Shown piece after piece: positions 1 through 5,340 of a stretch of DNA of 5,340 nt. This DNA is from UBA8752 sp042095055 (GTDB lineage Bacteria; Bacteroidota; Bacteroidia; Flavobacteriales_D; Sanyastnellaceae): positions 1 to 5,340 of the forward strand of contig JBELBZ010000074.1 in NCBI GenBank assembly GCA_042095055.1, written 5' to 3'. The position numbers and the translations under genes are program-made. Position 1 is the stretch's first letter. Each line of letters opens with the position of its first letter. Below the pieces are notes generated by a model. That model had not been told where the DNA came from. It was given only the letters and a program-made list of their open reading frames with translations, and did not search any database.

Positions 1-346
1 CCATGATGAATTTGGGGATGCGGGTGGCGAACCGGGTGTCCATCCACCAGCCCAAACCGCCTTCGATGGTGGTGTAGAACTGGTCGGGCTCATTGCCGGT
101 TTGCTGGGTCGACATCCAGCAGCTGGCCAGTCCCATTTGGAAGGCGTCCGGACCTGGATATTCATCGAAAATGGGCCAGGCTGCCACATAGGCGGTATAC
201 CCAGCATCGAAGCTCATATCGGTGACATTTTCCGAATCGATCCAAGAAAAACCGCTGCGTGTGGCGGGTACGATTTGCGCTTGAACAGGGCCGGAGAAGG
301 CGCTCAAAAGGCCAATGAGGCATGCGAAGGGGACACGTGTGCTCAT
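1..346 (-). CDS. Secreted protein of unknown function (3' end outside window)
   Basis: An open frame of 115 codons reads leftward from an ATG at 346-344 and is still open at base 1, so the C-terminus is missing. The first 23 residues form a typical Sec signal peptide: a short basic start (MSTR), a hydrophobic core (about residues 5-18) and a V-Q-A cleavage site before Q24. The mature part begins with a Ser/Asp-rich segment and then becomes aromatic, with the notable stretch GGLGWWMDTRFATRIPKF near the visible end, which could be a conserved family motif. I do not recognise the family. An in-frame TGA lies upstream near 425 and no other ATG lies between it and 346, which supports this start. 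There is no clear Shine-Dalgarno sequence. The gene is divergent from the J-domain gene. The protein is probably periplasmic, outer-membrane-associated or secreted; nothing visible indicates an enzymatic role. Confidence 0.8.
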   Translation of the reverse strand, partial: MSTRVPFACLIGLLSAFSGPVQAQIVPATRSGFSWIDSENVTDMSFDAGYTAYVAAWPIFDEYPGPDAFQMGLASCWMSTQQTGNEPDQFYTTIEGGLGWWMDTRFATRIPKFIM

Positions 347-551
347 GATGGTGGGCTGGCTGAATCGAACGGCAATATCAGATTCAAAAGGTAAAGCCCA
401 TGGTGCTGCGAGGGTGGCACCTCAGAGGAAAAGACCCCGTCTGGCCTCACCTCTGTTTTCGGCACAGGAACATTTGCTTGCGGTCTCGCAATGAGCGTGT
501 TGGGTTGTAGTTTCGCGGCCGCAATTCAACAGACCACCCAAAACCTCAGTC
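347..551. other. Divergent intergenic region, 205 bases
   Basis: This stretch separates two genes that point away from each other, so it should hold both of their promoters. No convincing coding frame is visible. On the minus strand a TACCTTTTG (393-385) loosely resembles the Bacteroidota -7 element TAnnTTTG, with one extra T, but no TTTG-type -33 element sits at the right distance. On the plus strand TAGTTTCG (508-515) has one mismatch to the same element. Both are too weak to call as promoters. The one clear structure is the dyad at 504-530. Confidence 0.5.
504..530. repeat. Imperfect dyad upstream of the J-domain gene
   Basis: GTTG (504-507) and CAAC (527-530) are complementary ends. Inside them AGTT (509-512) can pair with AATT (523-526) using one G-T pair, and the centre is the 8-base palindrome GCGGCCGC (515-522). 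The left arm carries small bulges (T508, and T513-C514). In RNA it would form a bulged hairpin about 20 bases before the start codon; in DNA it could be an operator. The weak -7-like TAGTTTCG lies within the left arm. Function is inferred only from symmetry and position. Confidence 0.35.
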
Positions 552-1025
552 ATGAAGCGGATTAAGGAGTTCAAGAAGATGTTTGGAGTGGAAGGCGCAT
601 TGGAGCTGAAGCCACTCAAGAAGCAGTACCGAAACTTGGTCAAGGAATGGCACCCCGACAAGTTTCCCAACGGCGGCGAAAAAGCCGAAGAAGCCGAGGC
701 CATGAGCCGGAGGGTCATCGAAGGGTATCACTTCTTGGTGAGCATGGCCCCGGAGACCAAAGAGGCGCAAAAGGAGGAGTACACGGAGCTCACCACCAAC
801 TCTGGCATTCAAGATATTCAGCACAAAGGGATGCTCCTGGAAATCACCTTTCTCAATGGGGACACCTATGAGTATTTCGGGGTGAATGGCCAGCTGTTCA
901 ACAAGTTTCTCAACGCAGACAACCAGTACCGATTCGCCAAGCGCAAGGTGTTCAATTCCTTTACTTACCGCAAAGCCAAGAGTGGCGCTACCGACGACGG
1001 TGAGTCCACAGGTGACGCCAGCTGA
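552..1025 (+). CDS. J-domain/KTSC-domain protein
   Basis: A 157-residue protein with two recognisable parts. The N-terminal part (about residues 1-75) resembles a J domain: a basic helix (about 20-32, LKKQYRNLVKEW) leads directly into the HPD motif at H34-P35-D36, followed by a Lys/Glu-rich helix (about 43-63). J domains stimulate ATP hydrolysis by DnaK/Hsp70 through the HPD loop. The C-terminal part (about 83-141) resembles the KTSC domain (lysyl-tRNA synthetase C-terminal type), with its characteristic Y-x-Y at Y106-E-Y108, a following GV, a Phe/Leu/Ala helix and a terminal F-x-Y strand; that domain has been suggested to bind RNA but its role is unknown. The last 16 residues are polar and probably disordered. 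There are no zinc-finger cysteines or Gly/Phe region, so this is not DnaJ itself. ATG 552 is chosen because it keeps the helix preceding the J core; the next in-frame ATG (579) would remove part of it. The protein is probably cytosolic and the gene probably monocistronic. Confidence 0.85.
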   Translation: MKRIKEFKKMFGVEGALELKPLKKQYRNLVKEWHPDKFPNGGEKAEEAEAMSRRVIEGYHFLVSMAPETKEAQKEEYTELTTNSGIQDIQHKGMLLEITFLNGDTYEYFGVNGQLFNKFLNADNQYRFAKRKVFNSFTYRKAKSGATDDGESTGDAS

Positions 1026-1026
1026 A

Positions 1027-1077
1027 AACCCAAAGAGGAAGCCGGGTTGGCGTCAGCGCTCAACCGCGAACCTGACG
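1027..1077. repeat. Two short inverted repeats at the convergent gene junction
   Basis: The junction between the J-domain gene and the esterase gene holds AACCC (1027-1031) pairing with GGGTT (1044-1048), and CGTCAG (1051-1056) pairing with CTGACG (1072-1077). The second overlaps the stop codon of the esterase gene. Either could form a hairpin that slows transcription arriving from both sides. The stems are only 5-6 bp, the loops are 12 and 15 bases, and neither has a T-run, so these are not standard intrinsic terminators. Confidence 0.25.
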
Positions 1078-2237
1078 GGTCGATGTCCGGACATGTGGAG
1101 GATGTAGAGGCCCGTTGGCCATTCCGACACATCCAGCGCACCGCCGCGCAAGGCGACGTCAGAACACAAACGGCCTTGCATGTCCCTGATCTCGACAGCG
1201 TCGCCCACCTCGATGCCGAGCGCCTCGAAACCCACGATTTGAAGCTTGTCCGAGGCGGGGTTGGGGTAAAGGACCACTTTCTCCGGACCAGCGGTCTCTG
1301 AGGTGCTGCTGGTCCCGCAATCGATGCGCCCATCCATATCGTGTTGGCTCAGGGTTTCCCAGATGACATCGTGTGACACAAAGTCCATGTTCCCAAAGGT
1401 TCCCGGCCAATCGTGGTCGCCGCCATTGACCTTGTAGTGCAGCAGTTCATGGCATCCATCGGAAGAGGTCCACGTGTACAGCTCTGCCGTGCTGCCATCG
1501 TTGGTGCTCACATTGGGGACGTCGGTGATGACGGGCGTTTCTTCTAAACCACCTGCTCCGATCCAGTAATTGTTGACCTCGTCGTTGCTGTGGTAGTAGA
1601 GGGTGCCTTCGTAGACGACCCCATCGTAGGCCGAGATGAAGTCGGACGTTCCAAGGATGGTGACCACGGGGGTCGGGTGCACCACATTGCAAGAAGAAAA
1701 GCTCTCTGCATACATGGTGCGGGCGACCACACCGATGCCCGTGATCTTGTCATTGAGGCGGCACGCCAGGTCAAACGTAAATCCGCCCCCGTTGGAGTAT
1801 CCCATGGCATAGACCCGTTCGGTATCGATGTTGCGCGTGACAGCCAATTCGTCAATCAAAGCTTCAATGAAATCGATGTCGCTGTGTGGATTGGGTTGCG
1901 TAAAAGGAAGCGTCCCAGACACCACCACTTGCCAATTGGTGCCTCCGCCGTCATTGGGATCGGGGATGGCGCTGGGATAGACCAGCACGAATCCATCTTC
2001 ATCTGCGCGGTTGCGCAGGTCCGCGATGTTCAGTTGATCCTGCGCATTGCCTCCGCCTCCATGAAAACTCAGGACCAAGGGCAGGCTTGTGGCGGCGTCG
2101 AAGCCTGCAGGTAGGTATTCGAGATAGGTTCTGGCAGTGCCATTCACGTCCAAGTTTTGGGTGGACAATTGGGCACACACGGTTCCCCAATGAATCATGA
2201 GGACGGACAAGGCAGAAATGGAGAGGCGAATTGACAT
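1053..2237 (-). CDS. Secreted PHB depolymerase/feruloyl esterase-like hydrolase with T9SS tail
   Basis: A 394-residue exported alpha/beta-hydrolase of the polyhydroxybutyrate depolymerase/LpqC/feruloyl esterase group. Residues 1-22 form a signal peptide (hydrophobic core, V-C-A cleavage before Q23). The catalytic domain (about 30-300) shows an HGGGG oxyanion-type loop (59-63), the nucleophile elbow GYSNGG with Ser148, a GTSD segment with Asp199, and GGDHDWPG with His275, which together make the Ser-Asp-His triad; the WPG after the histidine is typical of this group. Cys159 and Cys183 sit where relatives carry conserved cysteines. Residues about 322-394 look like a T9SS type A sorting domain: YPNPASDKL (324-332) followed by a beta-rich region ending in a GLYILHM strand. 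The product is therefore expected to cross the outer membrane and be released or anchored outside. The substrate (polyester, acetyl- or feruloyl-polysaccharide, other ester) cannot be told. The same frame opens at an ATG at 2336, but that adds 33 polar residues before the signal peptide; ATG 2237 places the signal at the N-terminus. Confidence 0.9.
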   Translation of the reverse strand: MSIRLSISALSVLMIHWGTVCAQLSTQNLDVNGTARTYLEYLPAGFDAATSLPLVLSFHGGGGNAQDQLNIADLRNRADEDGFVLVYPSAIPDPNDGGGTNWQVVVSGTLPFTQPNPHSDIDFIEALIDELAVTRNIDTERVYAMGYSNGGGFTFDLACRLNDKITGIGVVARTMYAESFSSCNVVHPTPVVTILGTSDFISAYDGVVYEGTLYYHSNDEVNNYWIGAGGLEETPVITDVPNVSTNDGSTAELYTWTSSDGCHELLHYKVNGGDHDWPGTFGNMDFVSHDVIWETLSQHDMDGRIDCGTSSTSETAGPEKVVLYPNPASDKLQIVGFEALGIEVGDAVEIRDMQGRLCSDVALRGGALDVSEWPTGLYILHMSGHRPVRFAVER

Positions 2238-2254
2238 GGCCGCAAATGAACAGG

Positions 2255-2262
2255 AAAATTTA
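2255..2262 (-). promoter_or_regulatory. Candidate -7 element for the esterase gene
   Basis: Read on the minus strand this is TAAATTTT, one mismatch from the Bacteroidota -7 consensus TAnnTTTG, in the only A/T-rich patch of the intergenic region and 17 bases before the start codon. The best upstream -33-like match, TTTC at 2292-2289, is about 26 bases away, which is longer than usual. If real, the mRNA leader would be only about 10 bases long. Confidence 0.22.
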
Positions 2263-2422
2263 AAAACAAGCGGGGTCCGTGGTGATTGAAAGTCAGCCTT
2301 GTCCTCGGGCTGTCGTATCCGGGTCTTTGACGGCACATGGAACGCACATCTGGATCTGACTTCCCAACCTGTTTGCGAAAACCCCTCCTGGAATTGAGCA
2401 TCACCTTGGGGGAGCGGTGGAC

Positions 2423-2446
2423 ATGACCGAAATTCGGGTCACGTGA
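2423..2446 (+). other. Possible 7-residue leader ORF overlapping the mscS-like start
   Basis: An ATG at 2423 opens a frame encoding MTEIRVT and stopping at TGA 2444-2446. The stop overlaps the GTG start (2443-2445) of the mscS-like gene in a GTGA arrangement. A purine-rich GGGGGAG (2408-2414) lies 8 bases before this ATG, a good Shine-Dalgarno spacing, whereas the GTG start has no such sequence near it. This would allow translational coupling from leader to channel gene. It may equally be chance, because 8-codon ORFs are common and Bacteroidota often do not use Shine-Dalgarno pairing. Confidence 0.25.
2424..2441. repeat. Near-palindrome at the mscS-like start
   Basis: TGACC (2424-2428) is complementary to GGTCA (2437-2441), and the centre CCGAA-A-TTCGG (2427-2437) is itself a perfect inverted repeat. 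The two registers are offset by one base, so the whole is a dyad with one extra G. It ends one base before the GTG start codon. It could be an operator or an mRNA hairpin affecting start access; function is inferred from symmetry and position only. Confidence 0.35.
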
Positions 2447-3288
2447 ATGAAATACTGACGACGTCGTTTGAACTCGGGCACCATGTGTTCACCGTGCTGG
2501 ACCTGGTAGAGGTGGTAGGAGTGATTCTCCTGTCCAGGGTGGTCCTCGGCATCTTGCGCCGTGCATTGCGCCGCGCCGAGCGGTTTTCGACCTTGGATGA
2601 GGGCAAGCGGTTCATTGTACACCGCATGGTGTCTTCGGTCGTGTGGACCTTTGCCACGCTCTTTGTGCTCTCTGTATTGGGCCTGAATTTGACGGCAGTT
2701 TGGGCCGGCTCTGCGGCCTTGTTGGTCGGCGTGGGCATCGGACTCCAGGGCTTCTTCAATGACGTGGTCTGTGGTTTTGTCTTGCTTTTTGAAGGCGGAG
2801 TTTCCGTGGGCAACATCCTCCAAGTGGATGGCCGGATGGTCAGGGTGGAACGCATTGATCTGCGTTCGACCCGCGTGGTGTCGGTGGATGGCGAGTTGCT
2901 GGTGTTGCCCAATTCCAAGGTGGCGGGAGACGCCGTGCTCAACTTCAGCCAAGGCGAAAAGGCGACCCGGATCAAAATCGACGTGGGCGTCGCCTATGGC
3001 AGCGAAGTCCGCCTTGTGGAGCAATTGTTGCTGGAGGCCATGGCGGAGCAGTCTGAGATATTGAAGCAGCCGGCACCTCAAGTCTTCTTTCAGGATTTCG
3101 GGGACTCTTCCCTTGATTTCTCAGTGAGGGGGTGGATGAATCAACCTTGGCAGATCATGGCCATCCAAAGTCAGATCCGCACTTCTATCGACACGAAGTT
3201 CCGCTCCAACGGAATCCAAATACCCTTCCCACAGCGGGATTTGCACGTCATTGGCCAGGTTCAACAGACTGAACTGCAGGGCCCGTAA
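2443..3288 (+). CDS. MscS-family small-conductance mechanosensitive channel
   Basis: A 281-residue inner-membrane channel, close in length to E. coli MscS (286). Three hydrophobic segments are visible: about residues 13-38, 60-84 and 85-117. The third is the pore-lining TM3 type, rich in Gly and Ala (AGSAALLVGVGIGLQGFFND, 88-107), followed by the amphipathic segment ending in FEGGVSVGN (116-124). The cytoplasmic beta domain contains the family hallmark LPNSKVAGDAVLNFS (155-169), and the alpha/beta C-terminal domain runs to about 268, with the typical end GIQIPFPQRDLHV (257-269). Such channels open under membrane tension and release small solutes after osmotic downshock. GTG 2443 is the first possible start after an in-frame TGA at 2395-2397, and no in-frame ATG appears before residue 62, within the membrane domain. 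It lacks its own Shine-Dalgarno sequence. The gene lies 9 bases upstream of purT and is probably co-transcribed with it. Paralogues are common, so I give no gene symbol. Confidence 0.93.
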   Translation: MNEILTTSFELGHHVFTVLDLVEVVGVILLSRVVLGILRRALRRAERFSTLDEGKRFIVHRMVSSVVWTFATLFVLSVLGLNLTAVWAGSAALLVGVGIGLQGFFNDVVCGFVLLFEGGVSVGNILQVDGRMVRVERIDLRSTRVVSVDGELLVLPNSKVAGDAVLNFSQGEKATRIKIDVGVAYGSEVRLVEQLLLEAMAEQSEILKQPAPQVFFQDFGDSSLDFSVRGWMNQPWQIMAIQSQIRTSIDTKFRSNGIQIPFPQRDLHVIGQVQQTELQGP

Positions 3289-3297
3289 TTTGCTGCC

Positions 3298-4494
3298 ATG
3301 AAGAAAAAAGTGCTGCTGCTGGGGTCAGGCGAATTGGGCAAGGAAGTGGTCATCGCATTGCAGCGGCTGGGCCAGCACGTGGTGGCGGTGGACAGTTATG
3401 CCGGGGCCCCTGCGATGCAGGTGGCCGATGAACATGAGGTGATCAACATGCTGGATGGCCACGCACTGGATGGCGTTGTGGCGAAGCACTCGCCCGACAT
3501 CATCGTACCCGAAGTAGAGTCCATTCGCACCGAGCGTTTTTACGATTACGAAGCCCAGGGCATTCAGGTCGTTCCGTCGGCAAAGGCCGCGCAGTTCACC
3601 ATGAACCGCCGTGCCATCCGTGACTTGGCCGCCCAAAAGATCGGCTTGAAGACAGCGCCCTATCGCTATGCGACCACATTAGAGGGGTTGCAAGAAGGGG
3701 TGCGGACTGTGGGCATGCCTTGTGTGGTCAAGCCGCTCATGTCCAGTTCAGGAAAGGGGCAGTCGGTCATCCGAAGCGAAGCGGACATCGAGCGCGCATG
3801 GCAATACGGCATGGAAGGTTCGCGGGGGGATTTGGCCGAGGTGATTGTCGAGGCCTTTATCGATTTCGATTACGAGATCACGCTGCTCACCCTGACGCAG
3901 GCCCACGAAAAAACCCTGTTTTGCCCCCCCATTGGCCACCGGCAGGAGCGGGGCGACTACCAAGAGAGCTGGCAGCCTGCGGCGATGGAGCCCTCTTTGC
4001 TGGAACAAGCCCAGAACATGGCCGCTGCTGTGACGGCAGAGTTGGGAGGTTCCGGCATATGGGGCGTCGAGTTTTTCATCGAGGATGCAAAAGAGGGGCA
4101 GCCCGGTACGGTGTACTTCTCCGAACTGTCCCCGCGCCCGCATGACACGGGAATGGTGACCCTTGCGGGCACGCAAAACTTCAATGAGTTCGAGCTGCAT
4201 GCCCGCGCTGTTTTGGGCCTGCCTGTGACCGAAATCGAAGCTTTTCGCCCTGGCGCAAGTGCTGTAGTGCTGGCCCCTGCCTCGATCAGTGAAGGCGTCC
4301 CCATTTTCAATGGGGTCTCCGAAGCCGCTTCTGTACCCCAGACCGACCTCAGGCTGTTCGGCAAGCCCACGGTGCGCCCATACCGCCGCATGGGTGTGGC
4401 CGTGGCCTACGGCGATCCGTCAAGTTCCATTGCAGACCTCACCGAAAAGGCCAAGCATACCGCTGGGTTGATCGAGGTTCACTGTTCAGATTGA
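3298..4494 (+). CDS. purT: Formate-dependent phosphoribosylglycinamide formyltransferase (GAR transformylase 2)
   Basis: PurT makes formyl-GAR from GAR, formate and ATP, the third step of purine synthesis, in the cytosol; it replaces or supplements the folate-dependent PurN. The 398-residue protein matches E. coli PurT (392) over its full length. The N-terminal substrate-binding domain starts with GSGELGKE (9-16) and includes DSYAGAPAMQVAD (32-44) and VINMLDG (48-54). The ATP-grasp core contains VVKPLMSSSGKGQS (143-156), FDYEITLLT (190-198), GHRQERGDYQESWQP (213-227) and SELSPRPHDTGMVTL (275-289); Glu258 and Glu276 occupy the expected metal-binding positions. The C-terminal lobe carries RLFGKP (352-357). 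All hallmark motifs are intact, so the enzyme should be active. ATG 3298 places the GSGELG motif at the normal distance from the N-terminus. No Shine-Dalgarno sequence is seen. Use of this enzyme implies access to formate. It is likely in an operon with its neighbours on both sides, though neither has a known purine role. Confidence 0.97.
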   Translation: MKKKVLLLGSGELGKEVVIALQRLGQHVVAVDSYAGAPAMQVADEHEVINMLDGHALDGVVAKHSPDIIVPEVESIRTERFYDYEAQGIQVVPSAKAAQFTMNRRAIRDLAAQKIGLKTAPYRYATTLEGLQEGVRTVGMPCVVKPLMSSSGKGQSVIRSEADIERAWQYGMEGSRGDLAEVIVEAFIDFDYEITLLTLTQAHEKTLFCPPIGHRQERGDYQESWQPAAMEPSLLEQAQNMAAAVTAELGGSGIWGVEFFIEDAKEGQPGTVYFSELSPRPHDTGMVTLAGTQNFNEFELHARAVLGLPVTEIEAFRPGASAVVLAPASISEGVPIFNGVSEAASVPQTDLRLFGKPTVRPYRRMGVAVAYGDPSSSIADLTEKAKHTAGLIEVHCSD

Positions 4495-4533
4495 GCCCCT
4501 CGGATCGGCCACAAAGACCCAGCTTCAAAAGCC

Positions 4534-5319
4534 ATGTCACAAGACCACCCCACTCCTCAGGCCTTCCACAGGCCGAATTACTTCTTGGAATTCATCGTTG
4601 TCTTCCTGGGTGTGACCATCTCCTTTTGGCTCAGTGAGTGGAACGAAGGGCGCAAAATCGAAGAGCTGCACAAGGAGGATGTGGTGAGCCTTCTGGAAGA
4701 CCTCGACCGAGACCAGGAGAGGTTGGAGCATGTTTTCAATCAAGCGAAGCAAGGGATGACCCGTTCCCAAAGGGCCCTCGACTGTACCAGAGATTTTCGC
4801 TCTGGGGCTTTGGATTACACGGCCTTCTCCGACAGCCTGATTCAAATCGGTTACCTCTATGGTTACGGCACTTTTTTCATGAACAGCGCGACCTACAAGT
4901 CCTTGATTGGGAGCACGCGCATTCAAGAGTTTCCACACGACATCAACAAGCAGGTCCGGGACTATTACGAATACGTTTCTAAGCGTGTAGAAGACAACAA
5001 TGACATTGTGGATGCCATCGCCCTCAGGTATTACAATGAGTTTCATCCCTATTGCTTGATGGCCAATGACAATGACGGCATCCTGTCCGATGAGGAAAAG
5101 AGGCGCTATTTCAATGCACCCGACACCAGGGAGCATTACTCAGATCTGGCGTTTTATCATCAAACCTTGGCGCTGCATGACCGGACCGAGGTTCACATGA
5201 TGCAAATCAAGCAGTACATCAGCATCCGCGATGGGTTGGAAGTCCAGTTGATGGCCTACGCGGAAGAGCTGCTCGGCCATCCCATCGATTTGGGAGGCTC
5301 AAGCCTGGCCGATACGTGA
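4534..5319 (+). CDS. DUF6090-like single-pass membrane protein
   Basis: A 261-residue protein of unknown function. After a short polar start, residues about 16-33 form one hydrophobic segment within the motif NYFLEFIVVFLGVTISFWL, followed directly by SEWNE. This N-terminal pattern (LEF-hydrophobic-G-hydrophobic-W/N-WNE) is typical of the Bacteroidota family I know as DUF6090; the family assignment is from memory of its pattern. The rest is mainly helical and charged: a probable coiled-coil stretch (about 38-72), an aromatic region with SATYKSLIGSTRI (118-130), DINKQVRDYYEYV (136-148), and a further helical part to about 247. No catalytic motif is evident. The TM segment probably anchors a soluble domain, but which side it faces is not clear. 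ATG 4534 is the start; the LEF motif begins at residue 18. It follows purT by 39 bases on the same strand and is plausibly the last gene visible of that operon. The stop TGA is at 5317-5319, and nothing can be said of the 21 bases after it. Confidence 0.8.
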   Translation: MSQDHPTPQAFHRPNYFLEFIVVFLGVTISFWLSEWNEGRKIEELHKEDVVSLLEDLDRDQERLEHVFNQAKQGMTRSQRALDCTRDFRSGALDYTAFSDSLIQIGYLYGYGTFFMNSATYKSLIGSTRIQEFPHDINKQVRDYYEYVSKRVEDNNDIVDAIALRYYNEFHPYCLMANDNDGILSDEEKRRYFNAPDTREHYSDLAFYHQTLALHDRTEVHMMQIKQYISIRDGLEVQLMAYAEELLGHPIDLGGSSLADT

Positions 5320-5340
5320 GGTTGGTGAGCCCCACTGCTG

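Larger units (their letters stand above)
2238..2442. other. Divergent intergenic region, 205 bases
   Basis: This stretch lies between the divergent esterase and mscS-like genes and should carry the promoters of both. The esterase-proximal end is A/T-rich (2255-2266), unlike its surroundings. A TTTG (2372-2375) lies about 70 bases before the mscS-like gene but no matching -7 element follows at the usual spacing. The right end contains a short leader ORF and a near-palindrome, listed separately. The esterase frame also stays open through the left half, but that part does not read as protein-like. Confidence 0.5.

Noticed and set aside
233..282. Possible lipoprotein or T9SS cargo status for the left-edge protein.
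   Set aside because: There is no cysteine at the signal cleavage site, and the C-terminus where a T9SS domain would lie is outside the window, so neither can be claimed.
101..394. A 97-codon plus-strand frame at the left end.
   Set aside because: It lies opposite the partial secreted-protein gene, whose signal peptide and regular composition are far more convincing.
432..442. AGAC-CCC-GTCT hairpin which on the minus strand is followed by TTTT, like a terminator.
   Set aside because: The stem is only 4 bp, and a minus-strand terminator here would have no upstream gene to end, since the region is divergent.
1590..2114. A 174-codon plus-strand frame inside the esterase gene.
   Set aside because: It is antisense to the catalytic domain of the esterase, which has intact active-site motifs, and shows no domain of its own.
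2238..2336. A 33-residue N-terminal extension of the esterase starting at ATG 2336.
   Set aside because: It would bury the signal peptide behind a polar segment and occupy the region where the promoter should be. The start at 2237 gives a normal exported protein.
2401..3081. A 226-codon open frame on the minus strand opposite the mscS-like gene.
   Set aside because: It is His/Gln/Arg-rich with no recognisable domain, and the plus strand in the same place encodes a clear MscS channel. It is an antisense shadow of GC-rich codon use.
4537..5136. A 199-codon minus-strand frame opposite the DUF6090-like gene.
   Set aside because: Its hydrophobic stretches mirror the plus-strand codons. The plus frame carries a coherent TM anchor and family-like motifs, and has the same direction as its operon neighbours.

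Overview
The window looks like chromosomal DNA from a member of the Bacteroidota. The main evidence is a secreted esterase whose C-terminus resembles a type IX secretion (T9SS) type A sorting domain, a membrane-anchored protein of a family typical of that phylum (DUF6090-like), and mostly absent Shine-Dalgarno sequences. Base composition is moderately GC-rich by eye, which is on the high side for the phylum. No RNA gene, insertion sequence, CRISPR array or phage gene is visible.

Layout. (1) 1-346, minus strand: the 5' part of a gene for a secreted protein of unknown function, running off the left edge. (2) 347-551: a 205-base divergent intergenic region with an imperfect dyad just upstream of the next gene. 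(3) 552-1025, plus: a small two-domain protein with an N-terminal J domain (HPD motif) and a C-terminal KTSC domain. (4) 1053-2237, minus, convergent with the previous gene across 27 bases: an exported alpha/beta-hydrolase of the polyhydroxybutyrate depolymerase/LpqC/feruloyl-esterase type with a T9SS tail. (5) 2238-2442: a second 205-base divergent intergenic region. (6) 2443-5319, plus: three co-directional genes with gaps of 9 and 39 bases, probably one transcript: an MscS-type mechanosensitive channel, formate-dependent GAR transformylase PurT, and a DUF6090-like single-pass membrane protein.

The genes do not form one obvious pathway. purT supplies a purine biosynthesis step, the MscS channel would protect against osmotic downshock, the esterase is exported to act on an ester substrate outside the cell, and the J-KTSC protein is a likely DnaK co-chaperone variant. 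I see no clear new defence or mobile system. The more interesting details are the J-KTSC fusion, the short leader ORF whose stop overlaps the GTG start of the mscS-like gene, the dyads in both divergent intergenic regions, and the uncharacterised genes at either end.
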